From Ilyomonas limi (GTDB taxonomy: Bacteria > Bacteroidota > Bacteroidia > Chitinophagales > Chitinophagaceae), in NCBI RefSeq assembly GCF_005233845.1, contig NZ_SZQL01000012.1, positions 62,001 through 126,000 on the forward strand: DNA of 64,000 bases, written 5' to 3'. Position 1 is the first letter of the stretch; each line of letters begins with the position of its first letter. Both the position numbers and the translations under genes were made by a program. Below, one piece after another: positions 23,945-32,844 of the stretch. A model generated the notes under the pieces. That model saw only the letters and a program-made list of their open reading frames with translations, was not told the DNA's origin and searched no databases.

Positions 23945-25495
23945 ATGCCTAACAGAAGTACAGATGAACTATTTCAGCTAATAAAATCACTTGAAAAAGG
24001 AGAAAAGCGTCATTTTAAGCTTACCGTAAAGCGAAGTGATGGGGAAGATTTGAAAATCGTTACGCTCTTTGATGCGCTGGATAAAATGGAGGAATATGAT
24101 GAAGTATTATTGTTAAAGAAACACAAAAGCATCAGCAAACAACAACTTTCCAATTTAAAAGCGGGTTTGTACCGGCAGATTTTAGCATCGCTCCGGCACA
24201 CCAAAGATGAGGATAATATTGATATTCAGCTAAATGAGCAAATGGGCTATGCACGCATTTTGTACAACAAAGGCCTGTATCATCAAAGCCTGAGGGTGCT
24301 GAATAAGATAAAGCAAACTGCCAAAGCAGCGCATCAGCTTACTTTTCAGATGCAGGTCACTTTTTTTGAAAAAAAAATAGAAAGTCTGCACATCACACGC
24401 AGTATGGAAAACAGGGCAGAAGCATTGGCGTATGAGTCAGAGGAAATTACAACGCATTTGTCTTTACTCAATAAATTTTCCAATCTTTCGCTGCAATTGT
24501 ATAGCTGGTATATAAAAATGGGGCATGCACGCGATGAAAAAGATGTAACCGCCGTAAAACTGTTTTTTGAAGCGAATTTGCCGGTTTATAATGCTGCGCA
24601 GATGGGTTTTTACGAAAAAATGTATCTCTATCAGTCTTATTGCTGGTATAACTTTATTCTACAGGATTTGCTGATGTATTACCGGTATGCGCAAAAATGG
24701 GTGGATTTGTTCAGTAAATATCCGGAGATGTTAACGATAGAAACCGGACAATACATCAAAGCGCTGCACAACCTGCTGAGTGCCCATTTCGATCTGAACA
24801 ATTACGATAAATTCGCCGCAACGCTTAAGCAATTTGAGCAGTTTGCCCAATCGCCCGAAGCGGAAAGCAATGCCAACAACCGTATTCAAACCTTTGTATA
24901 TTTAAATATTGCCCGCATTAACAAGCATTTTCTCAACGGTACTTTTACCGAAGGCTTGCAACTGGTGCCTTATATAGAAGAAAAACTTGAGGAATATAAG
25001 CTGCAATTGGATCGTCACCGGGTATTGGTGTTTTATTACAAAATCGCTTCCTTGTACTTTGGCAGTGGCGACAGTGCCACAGCTATTGATTATTTAAATA
25101 AAATCATCAACTGGAAAGTGGACCTGCGCACCGACCTGCAATGCTACGCACGGCTCCTGCACCTGATAGCCCACTACGAGTTGGGCAACTACGATTTACT
25201 GGAATATTTAATCAAATCCGTCTATCGCTTTATGGCCAATATGAAAAACCTGAGCGTGGTGGAAGAAGCGATTTTTAAATTTTTGCGCAAATCTTTTACC
25301 CTTAAACCCTCCCAAATAATACCTGCTTTTAAAGCTTTAAAGGAAAAATTAGAGCGTTACCAGGGCAATCCGCTGGAAGCACGCTCTTTTATGTACCTCG
25401 ATGTGATTGCTTGGCTGGAATGCAAAATTCAACAAGTGCCTGTGCAACAGGTGCGTAGGCAAAAATTTCTGCAGGGAAGAAAAAAACATTGCTAA
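23945..25495 (+). CDS. Hypothetical alpha-helical repeat (TPR-like) protein
   Basis: A 516-aa soluble protein divergent from leuA, start ATG 23945 (MPNRSTDELFQLIKSLEKGE). It is predicted nearly all helical, with repeated helix pairs such as 'GYARILYNKGLYHQSLRVLNK' (near 99-119) and 'KIASLYFGSGDSATAIDYLNK' (near 361-381) that resemble tetratricopeptide units. The C-terminal tail is basic (VRRQKFLQGRKKHC). No signal peptide, catalytic motif or DNA-binding domain is evident. I recognise it only as a Bacteroidota-type conserved hypothetical. TPR-like proteins usually bind other proteins, but no partner is suggested here. Confidence 0.7.
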   Translation: MPNRSTDELFQLIKSLEKGEKRHFKLTVKRSDGEDLKIVTLFDALDKMEEYDEVLLLKKHKSISKQQLSNLKAGLYRQILASLRHTKDEDNIDIQLNEQMGYARILYNKGLYHQSLRVLNKIKQTAKAAHQLTFQMQVTFFEKKIESLHITRSMENRAEALAYESEEITTHLSLLNKFSNLSLQLYSWYIKMGHARDEKDVTAVKLFFEANLPVYNAAQMGFYEKMYLYQSYCWYNFILQDLLMYYRYAQKWVDLFSKYPEMLTIETGQYIKALHNLLSAHFDLNNYDKFAATLKQFEQFAQSPEAESNANNRIQTFVYLNIARINKHFLNGTFTEGLQLVPYIEEKLEEYKLQLDRHRVLVFYYKIASLYFGSGDSATAIDYLNKIINWKVDLRTDLQCYARLLHLIAHYELGNYDLLEYLIKSVYRFMANMKNLSVVEEAIFKFLRKSFTLKPSQIIPAFKALKEKLERYQGNPLEARSFMYLDVIAWLECKIQQVPVQQVRRQKFLQGRKKHC

Positions 25496-25520
25496 TTTGA
25501 AAAATTTTTCTTATAAAGGT

Positions 25521-25551
25521 TTTGATTTTTTCCAGGGAAATTCTACTTTTG
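25521..25551 (+). promoter_or_regulatory. Promoter of rpsP
   Basis: TTTG (25521-25524), exactly 19 bp, then TACTTTTG (25544-25551), an exact match to the Bacteroidota consensus. The start codon of rpsP follows 57 bp downstream. Confidence 0.8.
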
Positions 25552-25607
25552 TCCACTAAATATTTTCGTTAACCTTATTTTCTAAGCCTTTAAATTTCTA
25601 TTTAAAC

Positions 25608-26057
25608 ATGGCAGTCAAATTAAGACTACAAAGGCACGGAAGCAAAAAACGTCCCTTCTACTTTATAGTAGTAGCCGACGCCCGTGCACCGCGCGATGGT
25701 AAGTTTATCCAAAAAATCGGAACTTACAATCCACTAACTGTTCCCGCAACAATTCAGCTCGATCGTCAAAAAGCCCTGGAATGGCTGCACAAAGGTGCAC
25801 AACCTACCGACACGGTGCGTCGTATCCTGTCTTTTAAAGGCGTATTGTACCTGAAGCACCTTTTAAGGGGCGTAAAGCTGGGACTGTTTGATGAAGCTAC
25901 CGCTATGGTAAAGTTTCAAAAATGGCACGAAGAGCATGAAGCCGCTGTTCGTAAACGTTCCGAAGAGCATCGCAAAACGCAACGTGCCCGTAAGCAAACC
26001 CCTGTGGTAAGAAGAGTAGAGCAGGGTGGACCTGCTGCAGGAAGCAACGAAGCTTAG
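25608..26057 (+). CDS. rpsP: 30S ribosomal protein S16 with C-terminal extension
   Basis: A 149-aa ribosomal protein binding 16S rRNA in the 30S body. The N-terminal 80 residues are canonical S16 ([20 protein letters not shown], '[22 protein letters not shown]'). Residues about 90-149 form a charged extension ([20 protein letters not shown]) ending in a low-complexity tail, as is usual for Bacteroidota S16 but absent in E. coli (82 aa). It has its own consensus promoter and a hairpin terminator, so it is monocistronic. The frequent downstream partner rimM is not here. Confidence 0.96.
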   Translation: MAVKLRLQRHGSKKRPFYFIVVADARAPRDGKFIQKIGTYNPLTVPATIQLDRQKALEWLHKGAQPTDTVRRILSFKGVLYLKHLLRGVKLGLFDEATAMVKFQKWHEEHEAAVRKRSEEHRKTQRARKQTPVVRRVEQGGPAAGSNEA

Positions 26058-26066
26058 CCTTTTGCA

Positions 26067-26100
26067 GTAACCTATTAAAGTCCCGAATTCATTTTCGGGA
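26067..26100 (+). terminator. Terminator after rpsP
   Basis: A perfect 11-bp stem (AAAGTCCCGAA at 26067-26077 with 26084-26094), 6-nt loop, then a T-run. Confidence 0.92.
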
Positions 26101-26134
26101 CTTTTTTATTTGATGATAAGCTAACGTATCGGTA

Positions 26135-26163
26135 TTTGGCTTTCAGTGTGCCCTTTAAATTTG
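26135..26163 (+). promoter_or_regulatory. Promoter-like sequence in the rpsP-ABC exporter gap
   Basis: TTTG (26135-26138), 17 bp, then TAAATTTG (26156-26163). It lies upstream of a 37-codon ORF and points toward the ABC exporter gene. Confidence 0.45.
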
Positions 26164-26229
26164 TATTTTAATAATTGATAAAGGATACTTTGTTATTACC
26201 CTTTTCTTTTTTGTTCCTTTTTTCTTTCG

Positions 26230-26343
26230 ATGCCTGCCCCTACAAGTAGAGGAGAAAAAATGGAAAATGGAAACTATAAAATTGAAATCATTGCTGCAAT
26301 ACCGTTAATTATCACAGCGGATAAAGTCATTTCAAAAGTTTAA
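26230..26343 (+). CDS. Possible 37-aa small protein
   Basis: An ORF of 37 codons begins MPAPTSRGEKMENG and ends in a hydrophobic stretch, YKIEIIAAIPLIITADKV. It is about 67 bp downstream of a promoter-like sequence. An internal ATG (26260) would give a 27-aa peptide. There is no homologue I recognise. It may be a chance ORF or the remnant of a longer gene in a 450-bp gap that also carries a dispersed repeat. Confidence 0.25.
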   Translation: MPAPTSRGEKMENGNYKIEIIAAIPLIITADKVISKV

Positions 26344-26382
26344 TATTACTACACAGCAATTAGTATTGATTGTACCACTACA

Positions 26383-26413
26383 CACAGGTTGCTTCGCTCC
26401 GCTTGCAATGATG
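26383..26413 (-). repeat. GCAATGATG-type dispersed repeat, copy 1
   Basis: CACAGGTTGCTTCGCTCCGC followed by TTGCAATGATG; on minus it reads CATCATTGCAAGCGGAGCGA. It matches copies at 61451-61478 and 61584-61614. This 'CATTGCGAGCGGAGCGAAGCAA'-like family is widespread in bacterial intergenic DNA. Confidence 0.6.
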
Positions 26414-26507
26414 GGCGAACTTCAAAATCACAACGCATTATTCACAATTAATACCCCGGCATTCACCACCCCAATAACTTACTTTTGCAAAAAGGAAAGG
26501 ATACAGT

Positions 26508-28367
26508 TTGAAGCATTTAGCAGCACTGAATAAATATTTTTGGAAGTACCGCGTACGTTTAAGCTTAGGAGTTCTGTTTGTCGTGCTCTCCAACTTTTTT
26601 GATATTCTCAGCCCACAGTTATCGGGCTACATTATCAATATGGTTACGCACGCCATCCGGCAGAACCAGGGCATTCACGAAGTAATCAAATATGAGGAAT
26701 CGGGCAATTACAACTTCCTGGTACAGTGGTTTATCAAATGGATAAACAGTAGTGCTTTTACTTATAGCAGCATCGTTATTCTTGCCGGCGTGATGCTCCT
26801 GATTATGGCCTTGCTGCGTGGCTTTTTCATGTTCCTTATGCGGCAAACCATTATTGTAATGAGCCGCCACATTGAGTACGACCAAAAGAATGAAATCTAC
26901 CAGCATTACCAGCAACTCAATACCAACTTCTATAAAACACACAGCACCGGCGATATGATGAACCGGGTTGCCGAAGATGTAAGCCGTGTGCGCATGTATG
27001 CCGGCCCGGCTATTATGTACACCATCAATTTGGTAACTACTATTATCTTTTGTTTGTTTTACATGTTTAAGCAAAATGCTTCGCTTACATGGCTGGTATT
27101 ATCACCTTTACCCATACTTGCTATTACCATTTACGTAGTGAATAATGTCATTCACAAGAAAAGTGAGATTGTTCAACGCTCTCTTTCCGACCTTACAACT
27201 AATGCGCAGGAATCATATAGTGGCATTCGTGTGATCAAATCCTTTGGCCAGGAAAAAAATATGCTCGGTTTTTTTAAGAAGAACAGCGAAGAATATCGCC
27301 GCAATACAGTAAGCCTTTCCAAGCTGGAAGCTATTTATTTCCCCAGCATGACGCTGATGATCGGCTTAAGTACATTAATAGCAATTTTATCCGGCAGTTT
27401 ACAGGTATTGCATGGAATGATGCCAGGCGTAATTGTAGAGTTTGTTTTATATATCAACAAATTAACTTTCCCGGTAAGCGCCATTGGCTGGACAGCCAGC
27501 ATGATTCAGCGTGCTTCTGCCTCGCAAAAACGCATCAACGAGTTTTTACAAACCCAATCACCTATTACTGAGCCGGAAAAACCAGTAACACCTGTACTCA
27601 ACGGTAACATCGTTTTTGATGATGTATCCTTTACTTATCCGCACACCGGCATACAGGCGCTCAGACATTTTAGTCTTGCCATCAAAGAAGGAGAGAAGGT
27701 ATTGATATTGGGTAAAACCGGTAGTGGAAAGTCCACCATTGCACAGTTGTTATTGCGTTTTTATGATGTAGATGAAGGGAAAATTTTGCTGAATGGCGAA
27801 AACATTAAAAGCATTCCATTGCGCTATTTGCGCGAGCACATCAGCTATGTACCGCAGGATGTTTTTTTGTTCAGCGATGATATAACTTCCAACATTAATT
27901 TCGGATTGACACATGCCGCCGAAGCTGCCGATGTGCAGGAAGCTGCTAAATACGCCAGCGTGCACAACGAAATAAACAATCTGCAACATGGTTACCAAAC
28001 CCTCGTAGGTGAGCGTGGTGTAACGCTCAGCGGTGGCCAGAAACAACGCATTTCTATTGCACGCGCTTTGATGAAAGGCGCCTCTATCATGTTGTTTGAC
28101 GATTGCCTGAGTGCTGTAGATTCTAAAACCGAACATGATATTGTAAATAACCTGCGACAATACTTACAGGATAAAACGGCTATCATTATTACACACCGCA
28201 TTTTTACGGCCCTGAATTTTGACAAGATTGTTGTGTTGCAGGATGGAAAAGTATTAGAAAAAGGTACACACGAGCAGTTGATAAAGCAGAACGGTGAATA
28301 TGCAGAGTTGTATAATCTGCAAATGAATACCGAGCAAACCGCACAGGCAACAACCGAATTTCAATAA
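26508..28367 (+). CDS. ABC exporter, fused membrane and ATPase domains (MsbA-like)
   Basis: A 619-aa half-transporter. The six-helix type I exporter domain (about 1-340) is followed by an ATPase with Walker A 'LILGKTGSGKSTIAQLLL' (near 400), Q-loop 'YVPQDVFLFSDD', signature 'LSGGQKQRISIARALMKG' (near 505) and Walker B 'SIMLFDDCLSAVDSKT'. The residue after the Walker B Asp is Asp where Glu is usual (LFDDCLS), as in some asymmetric heterodimeric exporters, so ATPase activity may need a partner. Substrate could be lipid or drug; unknown. The start is TTG 26508, 20 bp after a TACTTTTG -7 element (26480-26487). It lies between rpsP and the PUR protein gene. Confidence 0.88.
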   Translation: MKHLAALNKYFWKYRVRLSLGVLFVVLSNFFDILSPQLSGYIINMVTHAIRQNQGIHEVIKYEESGNYNFLVQWFIKWINSSAFTYSSIVILAGVMLLIMALLRGFFMFLMRQTIIVMSRHIEYDQKNEIYQHYQQLNTNFYKTHSTGDMMNRVAEDVSRVRMYAGPAIMYTINLVTTIIFCLFYMFKQNASLTWLVLSPLPILAITIYVVNNVIHKKSEIVQRSLSDLTTNAQESYSGIRVIKSFGQEKNMLGFFKKNSEEYRRNTVSLSKLEAIYFPSMTLMIGLSTLIAILSGSLQVLHGMMPGVIVEFVLYINKLTFPVSAIGWTASMIQRASASQKRINEFLQTQSPITEPEKPVTPVLNGNIVFDDVSFTYPHTGIQALRHFSLAIKEGEKVLILGKTGSGKSTIAQLLLRFYDVDEGKILLNGENIKSIPLRYLREHISYVPQDVFLFSDDITSNINFGLTHAAEAADVQEAAKYASVHNEINNLQHGYQTLVGERGVTLSGGQKQRISIARALMKGASIMLFDDCLSAVDSKTEHDIVNNLRQYLQDKTAIIITHRIFTALNFDKIVVLQDGKVLEKGTHEQLIKQNGEYAELYNLQMNTEQTAQATTEFQ

Positions 28368-28384
28368 AAAATATTGTGCAAAAT

Positions 28385-28414
28385 TTTGGTGGTATCAAAA
28401 CAACGTTATATTTG
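28385..28414 (+). promoter_or_regulatory. Promoter of the PUR protein gene
   Basis: TTTG (28385-28388), 18 bp, then TATATTTG (28407-28414); matches the Bacteroidota consensus. It lies 39 bp before the GTG start. Confidence 0.7.
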
Positions 28415-28452
28415 TGCGACAATTTTTTTATATAAACCAAAATATCTGAGCT

Positions 28453-28860
28453 GTGGCTTACGAAAATAACGATAAAAAGATGGAAAGCGTTTATAGCAAA
28501 CGTATCAGAGCCGGAAAAAGAAGAACTTATTTTTTTGATGTAAGAGCTACACGCGGCAACGATTATTATCTTACTATTACCGAGAGCCGTAAACGTTTTA
28601 ACGATGATGGCTATGACAGGCACAAGATTTTTTTGTACAAAGAAGATTTTAATAAATTCTGTAAAGCGTTGGGCGAAGCTGTGGATTATGTAAAAACCGA
28701 TTTGATGCCCGATTTTGATTTTGATGCGTTCAACCATGAATATCCTGAGCCAGTTTCAGAGGAAGTACATTTGGATGGCAATGGTATTGATGGCGTGGCT
28801 ACTGAGGTTGTAAAACCGGCAGCTACTACGCACTCTAGTGAAGATGTAGATAAATGGTAG
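28453..28860 (+). CDS. DUF3276/PUR family nucleic-acid-binding protein
   Basis: A 135-aa protein with one PUR-type domain ('VYSKRIRAGKRRTYFFDVRAT' then 'DYYLTITESRKRF...HKIFLYKEDFNKFCKAL', residues about 12-85) and an acidic, disordered C-terminal tail. PUR domains bind single-stranded DNA or RNA and occur in eukaryotic Pur-alpha; in Bacteroidota and spirochaetes they are short one-domain proteins. The start is GTG at 28453 (MAYENNDKK); ATG at 28480 (MESVYSKR) is an alternative. It has its own promoter and a hairpin terminator (28899-28926), so it is probably monocistronic. Confidence 0.85.
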   Translation: MAYENNDKKMESVYSKRIRAGKRRTYFFDVRATRGNDYYLTITESRKRFNDDGYDRHKIFLYKEDFNKFCKALGEAVDYVKTDLMPDFDFDAFNHEYPEPVSEEVHLDGNGIDGVATEVVKPAATTHSSEDVDKW

Positions 28861-28898
28861 TGTAAATAGTTGATTACGTTATTATTTTAAATACTATT

Positions 28899-28926
28899 GG
28901 CTGCTTCATACGAGGCAGCCTTTTTT
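28899..28926 (+). terminator. Terminator after the PUR protein gene
   Basis: A GGCTGC/GCAGCC stem (28899-28904 with 28915-28920) with a 10-nt loop, followed by TTTTTT. Confidence 0.8.
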
Positions 28927-29135
28927 ATGATTTCCTCTTAAGCTATACATAAAACTATCATTGCATAAACTTTTGTATTCTGAAATCTGCTTTCATCATT
29001 GGCAATGATTTATTCTAAATACAGATTCTGCATAAATCCGCCGTTTATTGTAAATAGTTCATCCGGAGTATTGGCGACAATTGCGGAATGAGGTGGCACT
29101 TTATTTCAATTCACTTTTGAAAGAGTACTTAAATA

Positions 29136-29166
29136 AAAGCGCCTTTTGCGAATGTAAAGGCGCTTT
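29136..29166 (-). terminator. Terminator of the glutamate dehydrogenase gene
   Basis: A perfect 11-bp stem (AAAGCGCCTTT at 29136-29146 with 29156-29166) with a 9-nt loop. On minus it is followed by a T-rich stretch. It lies 22 bp past the stop codon. Confidence 0.85.
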
Positions 29167-29188
29167 CGTAATATGCTGTTACAAGACT

Positions 29189-30610
29189 TTATGGAAAAAT
29201 ACCCAACTCAGCATAAGAAGTGCCTACCTTGTTGATAGCTACCACATAAGCGGCGGTGCGCATATCGGGGATACTGGGATTGGCATGCCAGGCATCCATT
29301 ATTTCGCGGGTAGCTTCTACCATCGTTTCTTCCAGTCCACTATGCACCAGGTCAGACTCTGAAGGTCCGTGTTCTATAAACTTTTTTTCTCTGGCACTTA
29401 CATTTCTGCCCGTCAGTTCTTCTATTTGTCCTAAAATATGTTTATTCATATTCTCGGTAAAACGTTTTTCCATACGACCGTAACGCACATGGCTCAAATT
29501 TTTCAGCCATTCAAAATAGGAAACCGTTACACCGCCGGCATTCAGGTACATATCGGGAATTACAATAATACCTTTCTTAATCAATATTTCATCGGCTTCC
29601 GGCGTAAGTGGCCCGTTGGCAGCTTCGCCAATAAGTTTTGCTTGTATGCGTGGTGCATTCTCACCATTAATTACATTCTCCAATGCAGCAGGTATCAGTA
29701 TATCACATTCCATTTCCAGTGCATCGGCACTTTTTACAATATTGGTAGCGCCCGGAAAATTGAAAATAGAACCATTCTTCCTTCTATGTTGAAATACCTC
29801 CTCTTCATTCAATCCATCTTCATTAAAAACGGCCCCTTCGTACTCTGCAATTGCAATTACCTTAGCACCATGCTCGCGAAAGAATCTGGCGGTATGATAG
29901 CCCACATTACCCAAACCTTGTACTACTACACGTTTGCCTTCCACACCTACACTCATTCCCAGGCGCTCCATTATTTCGGGCATGCTGCATACTTCGCGCA
30001 CACCATAAAAAACGCCTAAACCAGTGGCTTCTTTGCGGCCGCGTACGCCACCTTGTGTTACAGGTTTTCCGGTTACACAACCCATAGCATCCACTTCGCC
30101 GGGGCGCATGGTCACATACGTATCCATTATCCATGCCATCTCACGCTCACCGGTGCCGTAGTCGGGTGCAGGCACATCAATGCCTGGTCCTATAAAATTT
30201 TTCTTTACCAGTTCGGAAGTATAACGACGGGTTATTTTTTGCAGCTCAAAAGCACTGTAATTACGCGGGTTAATTTTAATACCACCTTTAGCGCCGCCAA
30301 AAGGCACATTTACAATAGCGCACTTATACGTCATCAGTGCAGCAAGCGCCATTACTTCATCCTGGTTTACTTCTTCGCTAAAGCGGATACCGCCTTTGCA
30401 TGGTTCTTTGTGATGCGAATGTTGCACGCGATAAGCTTCTATTACTTCTATCTCCCCATTATCGCGGCGGATAGGGAAATGCATTTGATACACTGCATTG
30501 CACACTTTTATTTGCTGGAGCAAGCCGGGTTCCCACCTGGTATAACTGGATGCTTTATCAAAGCTCTTTGTTACACTGTCAAAAAAACTATAGTGCTTTT
30601 GTTTAGACAT
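29189..30610 (-). CDS. Glu/Leu/Phe/Val family dehydrogenase (glutamate dehydrogenase)
   Basis: A 473-aa enzyme for reversible oxidative deamination of glutamate to 2-oxoglutarate and ammonia. The catalytic lysine region 'PFGGAKGGIKINPRNYSAFE' (near 100), 'GPGIDVPAPDYGTGEREMAWI' (near 140) and the Rossmann motif 'VVVQGLGNVGYHTARFF' (near 228) are present. The 'EVIEAYRVQHSHHKEPCKGG' region is typical of the NAD-linked subgroup. The length is longer than most hexameric GDHs (about 420-450) because of an inserted segment near 385-430. It is monocistronic by its terminator. It feeds the glutamate used by the branched-chain transaminase step (pathway inference). Confidence 0.9.
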   Translation of the reverse strand: MSKQKHYSFFDSVTKSFDKASSYTRWEPGLLQQIKVCNAVYQMHFPIRRDNGEIEVIEAYRVQHSHHKEPCKGGIRFSEEVNQDEVMALAALMTYKCAIVNVPFGGAKGGIKINPRNYSAFELQKITRRYTSELVKKNFIGPGIDVPAPDYGTGEREMAWIMDTYVTMRPGEVDAMGCVTGKPVTQGGVRGRKEATGLGVFYGVREVCSMPEIMERLGMSVGVEGKRVVVQGLGNVGYHTARFFREHGAKVIAIAEYEGAVFNEDGLNEEEVFQHRRKNGSIFNFPGATNIVKSADALEMECDILIPAALENVINGENAPRIQAKLIGEAANGPLTPEADEILIKKGIIVIPDMYLNAGGVTVSYFEWLKNLSHVRYGRMEKRFTENMNKHILGQIEELTGRNVSAREKKFIEHGPSESDLVHSGLEETMVEATREIMDAWHANPSIPDMRTAAYVVAINKVGTSYAELGIFP

Positions 30611-30769
30611 TGAACTTATATTTTAAAAAGAATGAATCGTTAGAATGATCTTATGACTGTATTGTAACAGTGCCATTAATATAGCTACATGCAAGGCCCA
30701 TTGGCAAGCATTCTTACATTTAAAATTGAACTATAATAGCAAGCAATTTTTATACCTTAGATACAACAA

Positions 30770-31000
30770 CTACTTATTGTTGTTTTTTTCCAGTTTTGTT
30801 ATCTTTCTGTCTAAATTTACCAGATATATAAACAAGCCAACTACTATTACCACTATTACTGCAACCACCACATAAATCTTTCCATTGCTTCTCATAAAAT
30901 CCGTTGGTTCTTCCTGTTGCATGTTCATAGGTTGTGCAAAAGAAAGCAGTGTAAATATGCAAAGAGATAAAGTCAGTACGGCACGCTTAAGCTTGTTCAT
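30770..31000 (-). CDS. CcmD-like small membrane protein
   Basis: A 76-aa protein with a signal-like N-terminus (MNKLKRAVLTLSLCIFTLLS), a short polar stretch and one transmembrane helix (KIYVVVAVIVVIVVGLFIYL, near residues 41-60), then a charged tail 'VNLDRKITKLEKNN'. This fits the Bacteroidota CcmD family, which assists CcmC/heme handover during cytochrome c maturation. Its start overlaps the ccmC end by 14 bp, supporting a shared transcript and role. Confidence 0.75.
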   Translation of the reverse strand: MNKLKRAVLTLSLCIFTLLSFAQPMNMQQEEPTDFMRSNGKIYVVVAVIVVIVVGLFIYLVNLDRKITKLEKNNNK

Positions 31001-31676
31001 GTATCAATAATTGTTTTTCCTGGTAAATACGAAATCTTATACGAAGCGTTGTAATCCATACGCCCAGCAGCGTCCAGCCAATAATAGCAGGATACCATAC
31101 GAGGCGCATGTTGGCATCCAAATCGGCAGGGTTAAGGCCTGGATTGCCTTCGCTGCCTTGTCCGCCGGGGTGCAGCGATTCTTGCATTCTGGGTAAAATA
31201 AAGAATAAAGGTATGGTCATGCAAAACGCAAAAATGTTATATACTGCACTTACTTTACTCCGCTTATCTATATCGGTCATAGAGCCGCGCAGTATGAAAT
31301 AAGCAAAGTAAATAAGAATGCCTATTACAGCATATATCTGTTTAGGATCGCCGCTCCACGGAGCACCCCACTGGTAGTTGGCCCATATCATGCCGGTAAT
31401 AAAACCGAGTGTGCCAAACAGTGTACCCGAACGCGCATATTCCAGTGAATAATAGTCGTGTATTGGGTTTTGCGAGCGCAAATATTTAAGCGCATACACC
31501 ACCGAAACAATAAACAGTACCATCATGGTCATCCACATGGGCACATGGAAAAACAGGTTGCGCACCGATTGATGCATCCTGTCGTCCAGCACCGGAATTT
31601 TAACCAGAAACCCTGCAATGCAGGTATAAAGGAGCAGTATAAAAGCCAGCCATTTCCACCAGGGTTTGCGAATCAT
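30987..31676 (-). CDS. ccmC: Cytochrome c maturation heme-handling protein CcmC
   Basis: A 229-aa integral membrane protein with six predicted helices. The tryptophan-rich WWD-type motif is 'WANYQWGAPWSGDPKQIYAV' (near residues 104-123), flanked by histidines H35/H44-type ('DDRMHQSVRNLFFHVPMWMT') likely to bind heme. CcmC loads heme onto CcmE at the outer face of the inner membrane (established for E. coli). A promoter-like CAAAATTA (TAATTTTG on minus, 31728-31735) lies about 50 bp upstream. It is followed by ccmD; ccmB is 438 bp upstream on the same strand and ccmA is not in the window. Confidence 0.88.
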   Translation of the reverse strand: MIRKPWWKWLAFILLLYTCIAGFLVKIPVLDDRMHQSVRNLFFHVPMWMTMMVLFIVSVVYALKYLRSQNPIHDYYSLEYARSGTLFGTLGFITGMIWANYQWGAPWSGDPKQIYAVIGILIYFAYFILRGSMTDIDKRSKVSAVYNIFAFCMTIPLFFILPRMQESLHPGGQGSEGNPGLNPADLDANMRLVWYPAIIGWTLLGVWITTLRIRFRIYQEKQLLIHEQA

Positions 31677-32114
31677 AACAGAGATTTGTTTTTAAGAAAA
31701 CAGAAGATATGTTTTCTGTATGCGCCGCAAAATTAGGGGAAAGCTGTTATACAAACGGATGTTAGTTTTTAAAATAATATAAATAAGAATAATTGTTTTT
31801 TATGAATAAAGAAATAAAGGTATAAGGAACTATACGCTGCTAAAATCATAGCTTAAGGCTTAGTTCAATATCATTCAGTTAAGCTCTAGAGAATTTCCTG
31901 TTTATAACATATAAAGTGTAAAGATATGTTGAGCTGCATCAGAGCTTCCTCGTATGGGGAGCTTCCGATGGGGTCTGCTGAAGTTTATTGCGAGTTTTTT
32001 ATAAACAGGTGCTCTTATCGGAGCTACTATTTTTAACTAAATAACTTTGAACTAAAGCCCTGAGTTGCTGTAAGCAAATACACTTTGCAATTTCTGTTCA
32101 GTTAATTATAGTGT
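31677..32114. other. 438-bp gap between ccmC and ccmB with a structured GC-rich segment
   Basis: No credible ORF. It holds the ccmC promoter-like -7 (31728-31735) and an inverted pair CCTGTTTATAA (31897-31907) / TTATAAACAGG (31999-32009). Between them GAGCTTCC...ATGGGG occurs twice in tandem (about 31942-31974). It may be a dispersed repeat or a structured RNA; see findings. Confidence 0.5.
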
Positions 32115-32777
32115 TTAATCTTTCCATAAAAAAGGAAACAGGATAATAGCCAATACTACCACCATTGCATCAAACGCTACCAGCAAGCCGCACATCTGCC
32201 ATAAGCCAGATTGTACGATAGAAGAGAAGGCAATCATGGATATTTTGCTAAGCAACAGCAATTGCGGAATAATAATAGGGAAACCCATAATAGCCATTAA
32301 GGCTGCCTGTTGCTGCGCTTTGGCTGCAATGGCTGCCAGAAAACTAAACGTAAGACTTAAGCCAATACCGCCCAAGCAACTAATGCCTGCAAAGCGTAAA
32401 AAGCTGTGCAACGGATTACCGAAAAAAAGTAGGAACATAACCAAAGAAAGCAAGCTCATTAAAAGCATCAGCAGCGCATTGAAGATAAGCTTGGCAAGGA
32501 TGAATTGCCTGGCGCCGGCAATGGAATAAAAATACAACATACGGCCTCTGTTTTCCTGCAAAAAACTTTTGGCTACTGCATTTACACACACAAATAATTG
32601 TATTACCCAAAACAAACTGTTCCATACCGTATCCTCGGGTGTGCCCATGGTGAGGTACACTACAAATATGGTAGAGGCCACATACAAAGCAATGCCGTAA
32701 AAGGTATATTGCTGCCGCACTTCCAGCAGTATATCTTTTTTTACAAGCGTAATAATATGGTGGTATTTATTGGTCAA
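32115..32777 (-). CDS. ccmB: Heme exporter protein B (CcmB)
   Basis: A 220-aa protein with six predicted membrane helices. It begins MTNKYHHIITLVKKDILLEVRQ and has the conserved 'FVCVNAVAKSFLQENRGRMLYFYS' segment near 66-90 and 'CLGGIGLSLTFSFLAAIAAKA' near 135-155. CcmB is the membrane part of the CcmAB ATPase that releases holo-CcmE from CcmC. The partner ATPase CcmA is not encoded in this window. It lies 67 bp downstream of the thymidine kinase gene on the same strand. Confidence 0.88.
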   Translation of the reverse strand: MTNKYHHIITLVKKDILLEVRQQYTFYGIALYVASTIFVVYLTMGTPEDTVWNSLFWVIQLFVCVNAVAKSFLQENRGRMLYFYSIAGARQFILAKLIFNALLMLLMSLLSLVMFLLFFGNPLHSFLRFAGISCLGGIGLSLTFSFLAAIAAKAQQQAALMAIMGFPIIIPQLLLLSKISMIAFSSIVQSGLWQMCGLLVAFDAMVVVLAIILFPFLWKD

Positions 32778-32844
32778 AAGAAAAAGTATTAATTAATGAA
32801 TTAATGATAAATGTTTTAGTGTAAATGCTTTAAATACAAGATAT

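Noticed and set aside
26230-26257. A possible degenerate copy of the CCCC/GGGG repeat (CCCCTACAAGTAGAGG)
   Set aside because: The similarity is only a short palindrome; the GCCCCCAGCC and GGGGAG cores are missing.
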